A stretch of DNA of 64,000 bases from Bacteroides fragilis. GTDB lineage: Bacteria; Bacteroidota; Bacteroidia; Bacteroidales; DTGW01. The position numbers and the translations under genes were made by a program. Position 1 is the first letter of the stretch; the number at the start of each line of letters is the position of its first letter. Positions 53,585 through 63,954 of the stretch are shown piece after piece. Location of the stretch: the NCBI GenBank assembly GCA_945889005.1, contig CAMDBI010000016.1:24203-88202 (forward strand). The letters run 5' to 3'. The notes under the pieces are model-generated. The model was not told the DNA's origin, did no database searches, and saw only the letters and a program-made list of their open reading frames with translations.

Positions 53585-56500
53585 ATCAAAAAAAACTTAA
53601 AAATATTAATACTAATTTTTCTCGGTATTGCATCAATTCCGGCATTGACTATTATATCGTTAAATAATAATTTTGTCCAACAGGTATTGGCTCAGAGGTT
53701 TACATCTGTGTTTTCGCAATCTCTTGGAACACAGGTTGAAGTAGGTCATGTAAGTCTCGATTTTTTCCATTCATTAGTTATTCACGATCTGAAAATTTTG
53801 GATACTAACAATGATACTTTGTTGTATAGTAGCAAAACGACAATAGATTTAAAAAAAATTAATATAAAAAGTAAAACAGCAGTTATTAATTTGCTCGATT
53901 TTAACGGACTTTGCATTAAATTTTACAAAGATTCGGTTAATGGACTAAATATTAATAAATTGCTCGAAAACTTTAAGAAAACAACTGATTCAACTTCAAA
54001 AAACTGGGTTGTTAAAATCGAAGAGCTTTCTTTTTTAAAGTCTCGATTGTCATATAGTAGTCAAACAAAAAAAACGCTTGCAATAGGGTTACTAAATTAT
54101 GATGATTTATTATTAAGTAATTTCAATTTGAAAATTAAAGATTATTCTGCAATAGACGATTCGATCTCGTTCGATATAAGAAAAATGTCATTTACCGATA
54201 AAAGTGGCTTTCACATTAATCAATTAACATCAAAATTTACTATTACAAATAAGCTTCTGTTGTTTGAAAAAAACTTAATTATGAGCGATCAAACGATAAT
54301 TAATGCTCCTGTTATATTATTTAGTTTTCAATCGTTCGATGATTTTTCAGATTTCTCATCAAAAGTGAATGCAAAATTAAAGTTTTCAACTTCAAAAATT
54401 AAAACAACTACTTTAGCATATTTTATTACTCAATTAAAAGAAATTGACGAAACATTTTTATTGTCGGGCACCATTTATGGCTCGTTGAATAGTATTAAAA
54501 TAAAGGGAATAAAAATATTATATCAAGAAAATACACGATTCGAAGGAGATGTAAATTTAAATGGATTGCCGAATATTCAAGAAACATTTATTTACTCAAC
54601 CATTAAAACATTTAAAGTTAATGCAACAGAACTTGTTAACATAAAAATACCTTCACTGCCCAAGGGTCATTTAGATATCCCAACAAATTTTCACACACTT
54701 GGGAATGTTAATTTTTCTGGAACATTTTCAGGATTTATAAATGAGTTTGTTACTTATGGTGCTATCTCGACTTCTTTAGGGACGATTCACACAGACCTAA
54801 AACTTAAGAAACAACCTAATTTTGTCGCAATTGATGGTAGCGTGAAAACTTCAAAATTGGATATTTATCAACTTTTCGCTAAAGGCAATCCGCTTGGAAC
54901 TGCGGGTTTTGAATTGACATTAAATGGGAAAATACTCGACGATGGTTCGATTGAGGGAGATTTAGGTGGAACTGTTCAAAGTGTTGAAGCTAAAGGCTAT
55001 AGGTATTCAAATATGAAATTTCTTTGTAATTATAATAATAAAATATTTACCAGTTCTTTTGAGATAAACGATCCAAATGTTAAAATTATATTTGACGGCA
55101 AGGCAGATCTTTCTGAAAGCATTCCAACATATAATTTTATATCGAATATTGAAAAACTCAATTTAAGAGCTTTAAAAATAGATACTCTAGATAGTGCTTT
55201 TAATATTTCGACCACTATTTCGTCGACATTCAAGGGAAATAATTTAAACAATATTGAAGGATCGATACAACTAACTCAATTGAAAATAGAAAGAAATAGA
55301 AACATACTTAAGATTGATAGTATTTTGATATTGTCTAGTGATATCAATAATATTTCGAAACACCAATTAAAATCTTCGATATTTGATGCACAAATTAGTG
55401 GGAATTATAAACTTGCCGAAATACCAAAATATATAAAATATTTGGCAAGTAATCAAATAAAAGGAGTTTTTGAGCAAGATGTAAATCAACATTACGATTC
55501 AGTTTCATTTATTTTTGATATCAAGTTGAAACAGCCCAATTTAGTCACCAATTTTTTTGATCAAAATATATTGATCAAAACCAATTCATCGGTTTCTGGC
55601 AAAGTTAATCTAATCGATCATTCTATGCATTTAGATATAAATATTCCTGAAATTAGATTTTCAAAATTGAATATAAAAAATTTCAAGTTAATTTCGAATC
55701 TCCAAAACGATCAATTAAATACGAGGATTCATCTCGATGAATCGGGGTTTTCAAAACGAATGCACTTAAACAATATAGACATCGTAAGTTCATTAACCAA
55801 AGATACTCTATTGCTTGGTGTTGATTGGGCGTACCCCGATTCTGCACTTGGATTAGGTCAATTATCGATATTGGGTTATTATACAACAAACATTATTAGT
55901 AAAAGACCAATTTATCATTTCGAGAGTACTCCAACATCGTACTATTTAGGAGAAAATAAATGGCATTCTCAAGGTTGGAAACTTCAAGTAGATTCAAATG
56001 CAATTAGTATTAATAATTTTGAGATGCACAATGGTGAGAGTGCAATGTCGTTAAATGGTGTAGTATCATCAGATCCAACACAAAAGCTCACAACTAATTT
56101 CAAAAATTTTGAACTTAAGTTTATTCACCTGTTATGGAAAACTCAACAATTGCACTTTTCGGGAAATATTACCGGCGATGCAGTTTTTTCGGATATATAT
56201 AGTAAAATAAATTTTTTGTCAAATGTAAGAATCGATTCATTATGTTTTAATAGCGATTGTTTTGGATCGGTGCATTTATTATCTGTGTGGAATGAAAAAA
56301 AACACAGGGTAGATTTTACATTAAAGCCCTTACATAAAAATAAAAAGTATGTTAAAGTTGATGGTTATTATAAATCGGCCGACGATTTTTTACATTTGAA
56401 TATTGACTATAAAAAAGCCGATGTAAAATTACTAAGCCCGTTTATTAATCCAATATTGACCAATATACGTGGTATAGCCGATGGATATATAAAAATATCG

Positions 56501-58060
56501 GGGCCTACAGATTTTATTGTTTTAAACGGAGTAGCCAATATCGATACAGCTGCTTTTGATGTTGCATACGTAAATACCCCATTTATTATTAAAGATTCTC
56601 GTATTGCAATGAGAAACAATAATATAATATTTGATAATATGCAGTTGTTCGATAAAGATGGCGCAAAATGTTTGTTTTATGGCTCTATTAATAGCCATTA
56701 CTTTAAGGATTTGATATTCAATTTGCGACTCGAAACTCAAAATGCATTGGTTTTAAATACAAATGCACTTGACAATTCATATTTTTACGGGAAAGTATAC
56801 GCAACAGGCTCATTAGATATAATTGGCGATATAAATAATATCCATTTCAACGCAAAAGCAATAACAGCCGACAATACTGTTTTTAATATTCCTCAAAACT
56901 ATTCGGGCGAATTGCTAGAAAAAAAATTCGTTAGTTTCAAAGCAAATACACTATTGAAAAAAGATAGCATAATTAAACCCCAAACGAAAACATCAACGGG
57001 AATAGCATTTGATATGGATATTACAGTTTTACCCAATGCAAGCGTTTCAATAATTTTTGATCCACGAATTGGAGATATTATAGAAACTAGTGGAAATGGT
57101 AACTTTAAAATAAACGTAAATACCTTAGGGGAGTTGAAAATTTATGGAAATTACGAAGTTGACAGAGGAGATTATCTTTTTACATTCGGGAATGTAATAA
57201 ATAAAAAATTAAATGTTGAGAAAGGCTCTACTTTAGTATGGTCTGGCGATCCGATTAATGCAAATGTCAATCTGAATGCAATATATAAAACACGCACATC
57301 GTTATATACCTTGTTGGTCGAAGAAAATGAAGAATACAAAAAAAGAATTCCGGTTCATTGTATGTTAAATTTGAAAAACAATTTATTGTCGCCCGATATT
57401 AAATATTCTATCGATTTTCCTGGACTGTCTGAAGAAACAAAAACTGTTGTTGCTGGTCGTATAAATACCCAGGATGAACTCAATAACCAATTTATTGCAT
57501 TGCTTTTAACCAATTCTTTTTTCCCACAAAGACCCAATACAACTTCGGGTTCAACTTCGACCTCGTCAAACTTAAAACAAGGTCTTAGTACAACCTCTCT
57601 CGAATTTATGAGCAACCAATTTAGCAACTGGTTGTCGCAATGGACCAAAGACTTTGAAATAGGAGTAAACTATAGACCAGGCGAACAGGCACAAAACAAT
57701 GAGCAGCTCTACAACGAGCAACTAGAACTGGCACTTTCTACCCAATTACTCAACGACCGGGTATCGATCAACGGGAATTTCGATATGGGATTGAATAGAA
57801 ACAATACAAGCTCTATTAAAAATCAGAACAATAACTTTGCCGGAGACTTTAACATTGAGGTTAAATTGACCGAAAATGGGAAATGGAAGCTTAGGGCATA
57901 CAATCGTTCAAATGAGCTGGTTATTTACGATCAACAACAATATACTCAGGGGGTAGGTGTTTTGTATCGCGAAAATTTTAATAGTCTTTCTGACCTTAAA
58001 AGTAAAGTGTTTGGAAAACTTGTTAATAAGAATTCAATTCCAACAAAAGAAACACCATAA
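53585..58060 (+). CDS. tamB: TamB-type translocation and assembly protein, ATC start inferred
   Basis: A very large (1491-residue) envelope protein with an N-terminal anchor (KKNLKILILIFLGIASIPAL), a long beta-rich repetitive middle (AsmA/TamB-like) and the conserved DUF490 end: VNVNTLGELKIYGNYEVDRGDY near 1180 and the GDPINANVNLNAIYKTRTSLY segment. It is thought to bridge inner and outer membrane for lipid or barrel transport. The frame is open from 53573, after a TAA at 53570-53572. No ATG, GTG or TTG comes before 53645, which would cut off the anchor; the natural-looking start is the ATC at 53585, 15 bases after the predicted transcript start. Either a rare start codon or a changed base. 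Confidence 0.85.
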   Translation: MKKNLKILILIFLGIASIPALTIISLNNNFVQQVLAQRFTSVFSQSLGTQVEVGHVSLDFFHSLVIHDLKILDTNNDTLLYSSKTTIDLKKINIKSKTAVINLLDFNGLCIKFYKDSVNGLNINKLLENFKKTTDSTSKNWVVKIEELSFLKSRLSYSSQTKKTLAIGLLNYDDLLLSNFNLKIKDYSAIDDSISFDIRKMSFTDKSGFHINQLTSKFTITNKLLLFEKNLIMSDQTIINAPVILFSFQSFDDFSDFSSKVNAKLKFSTSKIKTTTLAYFITQLKEIDETFLLSGTIYGSLNSIKIKGIKILYQENTRFEGDVNLNGLPNIQETFIYSTIKTFKVNATELVNIKIPSLPKGHLDIPTNFHTLGNVNFSGTFSGFINEFVTYGAISTSLGTIHTDLKLKKQPNFVAIDGSVKTSKLDIYQLFAKGNPLGTAGFELTLNGKILDDGSIEGDLGGTVQSVEAKGYRYSNMKFLCNYNNKIFTSSFEINDPNVKIIFDGKADLSESIPTYNFISNIEKLNLRALKIDTLDSAFNISTTISSTFKGNNLNNIEGSIQLTQLKIERNRNILKIDSILILSSDINNISKHQLKSSIFDAQISGNYKLAEIPKYIKYLASNQIKGVFEQDVNQHYDSVSFIFDIKLKQPNLVTNFFDQNILIKTNSSVSGKVNLIDHSMHLDINIPEIRFSKLNIKNFKLISNLQNDQLNTRIHLDESGFSKRMHLNNIDIVSSLTKDTLLLGVDWAYPDSALGLGQLSILGYYTTNIISKRPIYHFESTPTSYYLGENKWHSQGWKLQVDSNAISINNFEMHNGESAMSLNGVVSSDPTQKLTTNFKNFELKFIHLLWKTQQLHFSGNITGDAVFSDIYSKINFLSNVRIDSLCFNSDCFGSVHLLSVWNEKKHRVDFTLKPLHKNKKYVKVDGYYKSADDFLHLNIDYKKADVKLLSPFINPILTNIRGIADGYIKISGPTDFIVLNGVANIDTAAFDVAYVNTPFIIKDSRIAMRNNNIIFDNMQLFDKDGAKCLFYGSINSHYFKDLIFNLRLETQNALVLNTNALDNSYFYGKVYATGSLDIIGDINNIHFNAKAITADNTVFNIPQNYSGELLEKKFVSFKANTLLKKDSIIKPQTKTSTGIAFDMDITVLPNASVSIIFDPRIGDIIETSGNGNFKINVNTLGELKIYGNYEVDRGDYLFTFGNVINKKLNVEKGSTLVWSGDPINANVNLNAIYKTRTSLYTLLVEENEEYKKRIPVHCMLNLKNNLLSPDIKYSIDFPGLSEETKTVVAGRINTQDELNNQFIALLLTNSFFPQRPNTTSGSTSTSSNLKQGLSTTSLEFMSNQFSNWLSQWTKDFEIGVNYRPGEQAQNNEQLYNEQLELALSTQLLNDRVSINGNFDMGLNRNNTSSIKNQNNNFAGDFNIEVKLTENGKWKLRAYNRSNELVIYDQQQYTQGVGVLYRENFNSLSDLKSKVFGKLVNKNSIPTKETP

Positions 58061-58109
58061 AAAAACGTTTACTTTGTAAGAGATGAGACTGTCTAAAAAG
58101 ACAAAAAAT

Positions 58110-58182
58110 GATTAATACGCATAGACACTAAGGCGCAAAGTATATAGTCCAATAATAATTTCTTAGCGAATTAGCGTTTAAA
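58110..58182. repeat. GCTAAG/GCGAAT word tract
   Basis: ACGCATAGACACTAAGGCGC in the left half and TTCTTAGCGAATTAGCGTTT in the right half, partly complementary. It shares words and layout with the tract at 23809-23882. Confidence 0.55.
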
Positions 58183-58240
58183 TTATTTTTTTAAATAGCC
58201 TCGTTTAATATTCAATATTATAACATATAACGAATTAGCT

Positions 58241-58927
58241 ATGTCACTACTTTCTATTTTATTACAAATACAAGTCGATGCTCCAATTGCTCCACAAGCT
58301 GCCGAATCGTCTATGTCGTTGTTTGACCTAGTTGTAAAGGGCGGTTGGATAATGATACCCATTGTAGTGCTTATGTTTGCAGCACTCTATATTTTTTTCG
58401 AGCGTTTCTCGGCCATTCGTAAGGCTGCCAAATTTGAAGCTACTTTTATGGATCGTATACGCGACTATATAAACGAAGGGCGTGTCGATGCAGCTCTTAA
58501 TCTTTGTCAACAAAGCGACAAACCAGTTGCCCGAATGATCGAAAAAGGTGTGAAACGTCTTGGGCGACCACTCAACGAAATTGAAGACTCTATTGAAATA
58601 GTCGGCAAATTTGAAGTGTACAAATTGGAGAAAAACATGGTAATTCTCGGAATTATTGCCGGTGTAGCTCCTATGTTTGGCTTTATTGGAACCATAGCCG
58701 GTATTATAAAGATATTTTACAATATTTCGCTTGCCGACAATATTAGTATTGGTTTAATAGCCGGAGGATTGTACGAAAAAATGGTTACCAGCGCAGCAGG
58801 TTTGTTGGTTGGTATTATGGCTTATATCTTTTACCATTGGCTCAATGTAATGATCGAAAAAGTAGTGCACAAACTCGAATTGAGTGCCATGAATTTTATG
58901 GATTTCTTACAAGAACCCGTTAAGTAA
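58241..58927 (+). CDS. exbB: ExbB/TolQ-type proton channel
   Basis: A 228-residue inner-membrane protein with three helices. VVKGGWIMIPIVVLMFAALYIFFER near 30-54 is the first. The conserved block ILGIIAGVAPMFGFIGTIAGII near 134-155 and the last helix (GLLVGIMAYIFYHWLN) near 190 form the channel. It drives the TonB system with ExbD. A one-base overlap links its stop to the exbD start. Confidence 0.93.
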   Translation: MSLLSILLQIQVDAPIAPQAAESSMSLFDLVVKGGWIMIPIVVLMFAALYIFFERFSAIRKAAKFEATFMDRIRDYINEGRVDAALNLCQQSDKPVARMIEKGVKRLGRPLNEIEDSIEIVGKFEVYKLEKNMVILGIIAGVAPMFGFIGTIAGIIKIFYNISLADNISIGLIAGGLYEKMVTSAAGLLVGIMAYIFYHWLNVMIEKVVHKLELSAMNFMDFLQEPVK

Positions 58928-59328
58928 TGAACTTAAAGAGCAAAAATAAATTTCGGCCCGAGGTAAGTACCTCGTCACTGAGCGACATCATGTTCTTTTT
59001 GATGTTGTTTTTCTTGATTACCAGTACGCTCATTAGTCCCAGTGTAATTAAGCTTACACTCCCCAATTCGAAGTACCAGCAATCGATTCGAAAATCGGAA
59101 GTTTCCATTTCGATTTCGAAAGATTTGAAATATTTTATCAACAATAAATCGATACAGTTTAGCGAATTAGAAAGCGAACTTCTGAAAACGACTCCAGATT
59201 TGAGCAATGTAACAGTTGTAATACGTTGCGACAATTCGATACCCGTGCAGGAATTAGTTAATGTGCTGCAAATAGGCAACAAGCTCAAGGTAAAAATGAT
59301 ATTGGCAACCAAAGCTCCCAATGCTTAA
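58927..59328 (+). CDS. exbD: ExbD-type biopolymer transport protein
   Basis: A 133-residue protein with one membrane helix: EVSTSSLSDIMFFLMLFFLITSTLI near 13-37, where the Asp of LSDIMF is the proton-carrying residue. The rest is a periplasmic domain ending with GNKLKVKMILATKAPNA. Only one ExbD gene is present, where many Bacteroidota have two. Confidence 0.92.
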   Translation: MNLKSKNKFRPEVSTSSLSDIMFFLMLFFLITSTLISPSVIKLTLPNSKYQQSIRKSEVSISISKDLKYFINNKSIQFSELESELLKTTPDLSNVTVVIRCDNSIPVQELVNVLQIGNKLKVKMILATKAPNA

Positions 59329-59330
59329 CG

Positions 59331-60215
59331 ATGAAATCGGGCAATAAAAATAATATATCGGCATTTATTCGCACCAGCATTGTTTTTGTTGCAATGCTTT
59401 TGTTTTTGTTATTTATAAAACTATACACGCCCAACCCACCCTATCCTGAAGCTGGTGGTGGTCCGGGCGAAGGATTAGAAATAAACTTGGGGCTAGATGA
59501 ACAAGGTTCGGAACCTCTACCAGAGGTTGTAGAAGAACCTGTAAATGAAGAAATAGCCGTCGACGAACAGCCTGAACCTGTTGAAGAAAAAATATTAACT
59601 TCGGACGATAAAGAGTCTGAAGCTATAAAAGAAACTCCAAAAATTGAACAGAAAAAAAACAAAAAAGAACCAGTAGTTAAACCCAAACCTCAAGAAAAGC
59701 CTGTTGAAAAAAAAGAAGTGAAGAAAGAACCCGTAAAAGAACCCGTTCCGATAGTTAATAAAAAAGCATTATACGGAAAGCCTCGACCTGCAAATAGTGG
59801 CGATGGCAATACCAATCAATCGGGTAACCAGGGAGCTTCGAACGGTAACGAAAATTCGGGGAACTACACAGGAGGAGGCAATGGTTCGGGCAATGGTTCG
59901 GGTAACGGCAATGGCACAGGAACAGGTAATGGAAATGGTTCGGGAGTTTCATATTCGCTTGCTGGTCGTAGTCCACAATCGTTACCAATTCCAGAGTATA
60001 AAAATCAAGTTGAGGGTAAGGTTGTTGTAAAAATTATAGTCGATAGCGAAGGGCGAGTTGTGAGTGCTGTGCCGGGAGTGAAGGGATCGACCACGCTCGA
60101 CGAATATTTGCTGTCGGTAGCCAAAAATGCGGCACTTAAAGCGCGCTTTAGTAGAAAATCAGATGCACCCGATAATCAAGAAGGAACACTGACATATAAA
60201 TTTATATTGCAGTAA
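59331..60215 (+). CDS. tonB: Energy transducer TonB
   Basis: A 294-residue periplasm-spanning protein. An N-terminal membrane helix (IVFVAMLLFLLFIKLY, near 15-30), a Pro/Glu/Lys-rich region (60-145), then a striking Gly/Asn/Ser/Thr stretch of about 50 residues (155-205) before the C-terminal TonB domain (VEGKVVVKIIVDSEGRVVSAVPG near 225-245, ending LTYKFILQ). It transmits energy from ExbBD to outer-membrane transporters. The spacer type is unusual; most TonB linkers are Pro-rich. Confidence 0.9.
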   Translation: MKSGNKNNISAFIRTSIVFVAMLLFLLFIKLYTPNPPYPEAGGGPGEGLEINLGLDEQGSEPLPEVVEEPVNEEIAVDEQPEPVEEKILTSDDKESEAIKETPKIEQKKNKKEPVVKPKPQEKPVEKKEVKKEPVKEPVPIVNKKALYGKPRPANSGDGNTNQSGNQGASNGNENSGNYTGGGNGSGNGSGNGNGTGTGNGNGSGVSYSLAGRSPQSLPIPEYKNQVEGKVVVKIIVDSEGRVVSAVPGVKGSTTLDEYLLSVAKNAALKARFSRKSDAPDNQEGTLTYKFILQ

Positions 60216-60301
60216 ATCAAGTTGATAAATTATTCTTCAGTCGGTTAATTACTTCTTTATAAAATTTAAACATTATTGGGGCTATTTCTTTAAAAGCCAT
60301 T

Positions 60302-60309
60302 TACATTTG
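60302..60309 (+). promoter_or_regulatory. -7 box upstream of mutS
   Basis: TACATTTG, 18 bases before the TTG start. An ATTG stands 23 bases upstream (60275-60278), longer than the usual 19-21 spacing. Confidence 0.4.
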
Positions 60310-60326
60310 AAAAAAAATCCAAAAAC

Positions 60327-62942
60327 TTGTCAGACAATCCAAAATATGTAGAAACGCCACTTATGCAACAGTATTACACTATTAAGGCAAAGCATCCCGA
60401 TGCTCTGTTGCTTTTTAGGGTAGGCGATTTCTACGAAACATTTGGCGAAGATGCCATCAAAACTGCAGAAATACTGGGTATAACATTGACCCGCAGAGCC
60501 AATGGTTCAGCCTCATTTGTCGAATTGGCAGGTTTTCCCTTTCATGCATTAGACACTTACCTTCACAAGTTAGTAAGAGCCGGGCAAAGAGTTGCAATAT
60601 GCGAACAGCTCGAAGACCCTAAACTCACCAAGAAAATAGTTAAAAGAGGGGTCACAGAACTTATTACACCAGGTGTTTCGCTCAACGACAATGTGCTCGA
60701 AAACCGCGAAAACAATTATTTGGCTTGTGTCCATTTAGAATCGACACAAGCAGGAGTTGCGTTTCTCGATATTTCGACCGGCGAATTTTATACCGCACAG
60801 GGAAGTATCGACTATATCGACAAGTTATTGGGAAATTTTCAACCCAAAGAAGTTCTTTTTGAACGAAGTCATAGTAAAGAATTTGTCGAATACTTTGGCA
60901 ATAAATATTATACTTATAAGCTCGACGAATGGATATTTAACCAAAGCAATGCCGAAAGTAAGTTATTAAAACATTTTCAGACCCAATCGCTCAAAGGCTT
61001 TGGTATACAAGATATAAAACTGGGCATTGTTGCGTCCGGAGCAATTTTGCAATATCTTGAAATTACAGAACACCACCAGTTAGGTCATATTGTGTCTATT
61101 TCGCGAATCGAAGAAGACCGTTTCGTGTGGCTCGATAAGTTTACCATGCGAAACCTTGAGTTGTTTCAAGGCTTAAATGAAGGAAGTAAAACTTTGTTGG
61201 ATGTAATTGATCGTACCATTACGCCAATGGGTTCTCGTATGTTGCGCCGTTGGCTCGCTTTGCCTTTGAAAGAAGTGCATCCAATAAACGAACGACTCGA
61301 TATTGTTCAGTATTTTATCGATAACGATGACATAAAATGCCAAATTGAAGATTATATCCGAAATGTAGGCGATTTGGAACGTTTAACCTCTAAAATTGCT
61401 ACGGGTCGCGTTTCGCCTCGAGAAGTAATGCAGATTAAAAATGCATTAAGAGCCATTGAGCCTATTAAGGAGGTTTTTCTTTATACAAAGCTTCAGCCAC
61501 TCAATAAAATTGGCGAACAACTTAATCCATGCAAAATAATTGCCGATAAAATTGAAAATGAGCTTTTTAACGAACCTCCTACTCAAATAGGGAAGGGGCA
61601 AGTTTTCAAAAATGCCGTAGATCAGGAGCTCGACGAATTAAGGCAAATTATGACCTCTGGTAAAGATTTTCTGCTCGAGATTCAACAACGCGAAAGCGAT
61701 CGAACAGGTATCCCTTCGCTTAAGGTCAATTTCAATAATGTGTTTGGATATTTTATTGAAGTGCGCAATACGCATAAAGACAAGGTTCCGACCGATTGGA
61801 TTCGTAAACAAACACTCGTAAGCGCCGAAAGATATATTACCCAGGAATTAAAAATTTATGAAGAAAAAATTCTGGGAGCTGAAGAGAAAGTTTTGGCAAT
61901 AGAAGCCCGATTGTTCAACGAATTGGTAAGCTCGTTGTGCGATTATATAGCTGCACTGCAACTCAACGCATCGCTAATTTCTAAAACCGATTGTTTAATT
62001 GGGCTTTCGACAGTTGCAATTGCAAACAACTATACAAGACCCGATATTAACGATAGCGAAGTACTGGAGATTAAAGATGGCCGGCATCCGGTAATTGAAA
62101 AACGACTAACGCCCGACAATCCCTATATTTCAAACGACACCTTGCTCGACAATAAAGATCAGCAAGTAATTATTATAACAGGGCCAAACATGTCGGGAAA
62201 GTCGGCATTGCTTCGCCAAACAGCTCTAATAATGATAATGGCTCAAATGGGGAGTTTTGTGCCAGTAAGCTCTGCTAAGCTCGGCATTGTCGATAAAATT
62301 TTTACAAGAGTAGGAGCATCAGACAATATTTCGTCGGGCGAATCGACCTTTATGGTCGAAATGCTCGAAGCTGCTAGCATTCTAAATAATCTTTCGAACC
62401 GAAGCCTCGTGTTGCTCGACGAAATAGGGCGTGGTACCAGTACATACGATGGTATATCTATTGCATGGGCAATGGTCGAGTTTATACACGAACACCCGAC
62501 TGCAAAAGCCAAAACCCTTTTTGCAACTCATTACCACGAGCTCAACGAGATGGAAGCCTCGTTTCAGCGCATCAAAAACTACAATGTTTCAATAAAAGAA
62601 GTAGACAAGAAAGTGCTTTTTCTTCGAAAACTGGTTCGAGGCGGAAGCGCGCATAGCTTTGGTATACATGTAGCCCGAATGGCAGGAATGCCCAAAAGTG
62701 TTGTCGTTAGGGCAAATGAAATACTCTCGGAGCTTGAAGGCAAGAATAATAAGCACAACCTAAATAAGCCATCGGTCGAAACTGGCCAAAAACGAGAAGG
62801 TTACCAGTTGAGCTTTTTTCAACTCGAAGATCCGGTTTTGAAACGTATACGCGACGAAATGAAAAATCTCGATATCAACAATTTAACTCCAATTGATGCT
62901 TTGAATAAGTTGAATGAGATAAAGCGCATTTCGGGACTATAA
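60327..62942 (+). CDS. mutS: DNA mismatch repair protein MutS
   Basis: An 871-residue ATPase that binds base mismatches. N-terminal mismatch-reading motif [14 protein letters not shown] near 31-44 (F-x-E inside), lever and clamp domains in the middle, and the ABC-type ATPase with [13 protein letters not shown] near 618, then [15 protein letters not shown] near 694 and [12 protein letters not shown]. The start is TTG ([16 protein letters not shown]); an ATG 12 codons later would cut off the segment before the mismatch-binding domain, so TTG is preferred. Confidence 0.95.
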   Translation: MSDNPKYVETPLMQQYYTIKAKHPDALLLFRVGDFYETFGEDAIKTAEILGITLTRRANGSASFVELAGFPFHALDTYLHKLVRAGQRVAICEQLEDPKLTKKIVKRGVTELITPGVSLNDNVLENRENNYLACVHLESTQAGVAFLDISTGEFYTAQGSIDYIDKLLGNFQPKEVLFERSHSKEFVEYFGNKYYTYKLDEWIFNQSNAESKLLKHFQTQSLKGFGIQDIKLGIVASGAILQYLEITEHHQLGHIVSISRIEEDRFVWLDKFTMRNLELFQGLNEGSKTLLDVIDRTITPMGSRMLRRWLALPLKEVHPINERLDIVQYFIDNDDIKCQIEDYIRNVGDLERLTSKIATGRVSPREVMQIKNALRAIEPIKEVFLYTKLQPLNKIGEQLNPCKIIADKIENELFNEPPTQIGKGQVFKNAVDQELDELRQIMTSGKDFLLEIQQRESDRTGIPSLKVNFNNVFGYFIEVRNTHKDKVPTDWIRKQTLVSAERYITQELKIYEEKILGAEEKVLAIEARLFNELVSSLCDYIAALQLNASLISKTDCLIGLSTVAIANNYTRPDINDSEVLEIKDGRHPVIEKRLTPDNPYISNDTLLDNKDQQVIIITGPNMSGKSALLRQTALIMIMAQMGSFVPVSSAKLGIVDKIFTRVGASDNISSGESTFMVEMLEAASILNNLSNRSLVLLDEIGRGTSTYDGISIAWAMVEFIHEHPTAKAKTLFATHYHELNEMEASFQRIKNYNVSIKEVDKKVLFLRKLVRGGSAHSFGIHVARMAGMPKSVVVRANEILSELEGKNNKHNLNKPSVETGQKREGYQLSFFQLEDPVLKRIRDEMKNLDINNLTPIDALNKLNEIKRISGL

Positions 62943-63044
62943 TTCAATTTGAAAATGACCAATTTGAAAATGTGCAAATTATACAACAATTTAAATTCAG
63001 CACTTTGTAATATGGATGTTATTTGAAAAAAAAAATTAAAATAT

Positions 63045-63075
63045 TTTGCTGAAATAAAAAAGAGTATTACATTTG
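63045..63075 (+). promoter_or_regulatory. Promoter of the tRNA pair
   Basis: TTTG (63045-63048), 19 bases, TACATTTG (63068-63075). This is a full consensus match and places transcription about 10 bases before the tRNA-Gly. Confidence 0.7.
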
Positions 63076-63092
63076 CACCACCAAAAAATAAT

Positions 63093-63165
<73 letters not shown>

Positions 63166-63175
63166 CAGCGACAGG

Positions 63176-63201
63176 AGGCAATTGAAAAATTGCCTTTTTT
63201 T
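63176..63201 (+). terminator. Terminator-like hairpin between the two tRNAs
   Basis: AGGCAATT (63176-63183), loop GAAA, AATTGCCT (63188-63195), then a T-run. It stands between tRNA-Gly and tRNA-Leu, where a terminator would be odd unless transcription continues through it. Confidence 0.7.
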
Positions 63202-63215
63202 GTAAGTACAAGGAT

Positions 63216-63300
63216 GCCTTGGTGGTGGAATTGGTAGACACGCAGGACTTAAAATCCTGTATCCATTGCGGATGTGCGGGTTCAAGTCCCGCCCGAGGTA
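63216..63300 (+). tRNA. tRNA-Leu(TAA)
   Basis: An 85-base class II tRNA with a variable arm. Acceptor GCCTTGG pairs with CCGAGGT (two wobble pairs), discriminator A; anticodon arm CAGGACTTAAAATCCTG with anticodon TAA; T-arm GCGGGTTCAAGTCCCGC. CCA is not encoded. Confidence 0.94.
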
Positions 63301-63303
63301 CAG

Positions 63304-63328
63304 AAAGCTCTGAGAAATCGGGGCTTTT
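63304..63328 (+). terminator. Terminator after tRNA-Leu
   Basis: AAAGCTC (63304-63310) with GGGCTTT (63321-63327), then T-rich sequence. Confidence 0.55.
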
Positions 63329-63438
63329 GTTGTTTTTAGTACCCAACTCAGTATCCAAAATAATTTTTTTCATCATTTTTTATTCTTCTTTGAAATCAAT
63401 TTAAATCTGTTTATCTTAGTTGTTTGATAAACAGAAAA

Positions 63439-63954
63439 ATGAAACCCTATCAAATCTCATTTCTTATTTTGTTTTTGACTTCATGTTTGAGTTTACAGGC
63501 TCAACAAATCGTTACTACTGGAGGGGGTTCGATGCAAAACAATTTGGGTACTTTAAGTTGGACTATTGGAGAACCAGTCAACGAATCTTTTACTACAAAA
63601 AATGCAGCCATTACACAGGGTATGCAGCAACCTAATATCTCAATCAACACGATTATTGATGAAAAATCTACCAATTATTTAATTTCAGCTTATCCAAACC
63701 CCACAATGGATAACGTTTTCATCAGTTTGGGAGTAGTAGACTTCTTAGATTTCAAGTATCAATTATTTGACAATTCCGGCAAATTGCTTTTACAAAAAAG
63801 TATCAACGAATTTAAATGCAATGTTTCCTTAAATGGTTTGACTTCCGGGATTATAATACTCCCTAAAATTCAGACCACTGGTTTAGTTGAAAAAACGAAT
63901 AAATTTACCAGTAATTATGAAAACAGAACGGAGAAAATTATCAGCGGCTTTTAA
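63439..63954 (+). CDS. Exported protein with a T9SS-type C-terminal domain
   Basis: A 171-residue protein. A signal peptide (ISFLILFLTSCLSLQAQ) is followed by QIVTTGGGSMQNNLGTLSWTIGEPV, a typical N-terminal motif of short type IX secretion proteins, and from about 90 by the sorting domain: ISAYPNPTMDNVFISL, YQLFDNSGKLLLQKS. The expected end is a G-hydrophobic-x-K(V/I)-type strand and KTFKIIK; here the text is LTSGIIILPKIQTTGLVEKTNKF, then about 17 further residues that run into the transposase start in another frame. The end is probably altered by the IS next to it. I prefer the ATG at 63439 to one 15 bases upstream. Confidence 0.7.
   Translation: MKPYQISFLILFLTSCLSLQAQQIVTTGGGSMQNNLGTLSWTIGEPVNESFTTKNAAITQGMQQPNISINTIIDEKSTNYLISAYPNPTMDNVFISLGVVDFLDFKYQLFDNSGKLLLQKSINEFKCNVSLNGLTSGIIILPKIQTTGLVEKTNKFTSNYENRTEKIISGF

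Noticed and set aside
58081..58110. GAGACTGTCTAAAAAGAC as an IS end after tamB
   Set aside because: Resembles some IS termini, but no inverted partner or target duplication could be found nearby.
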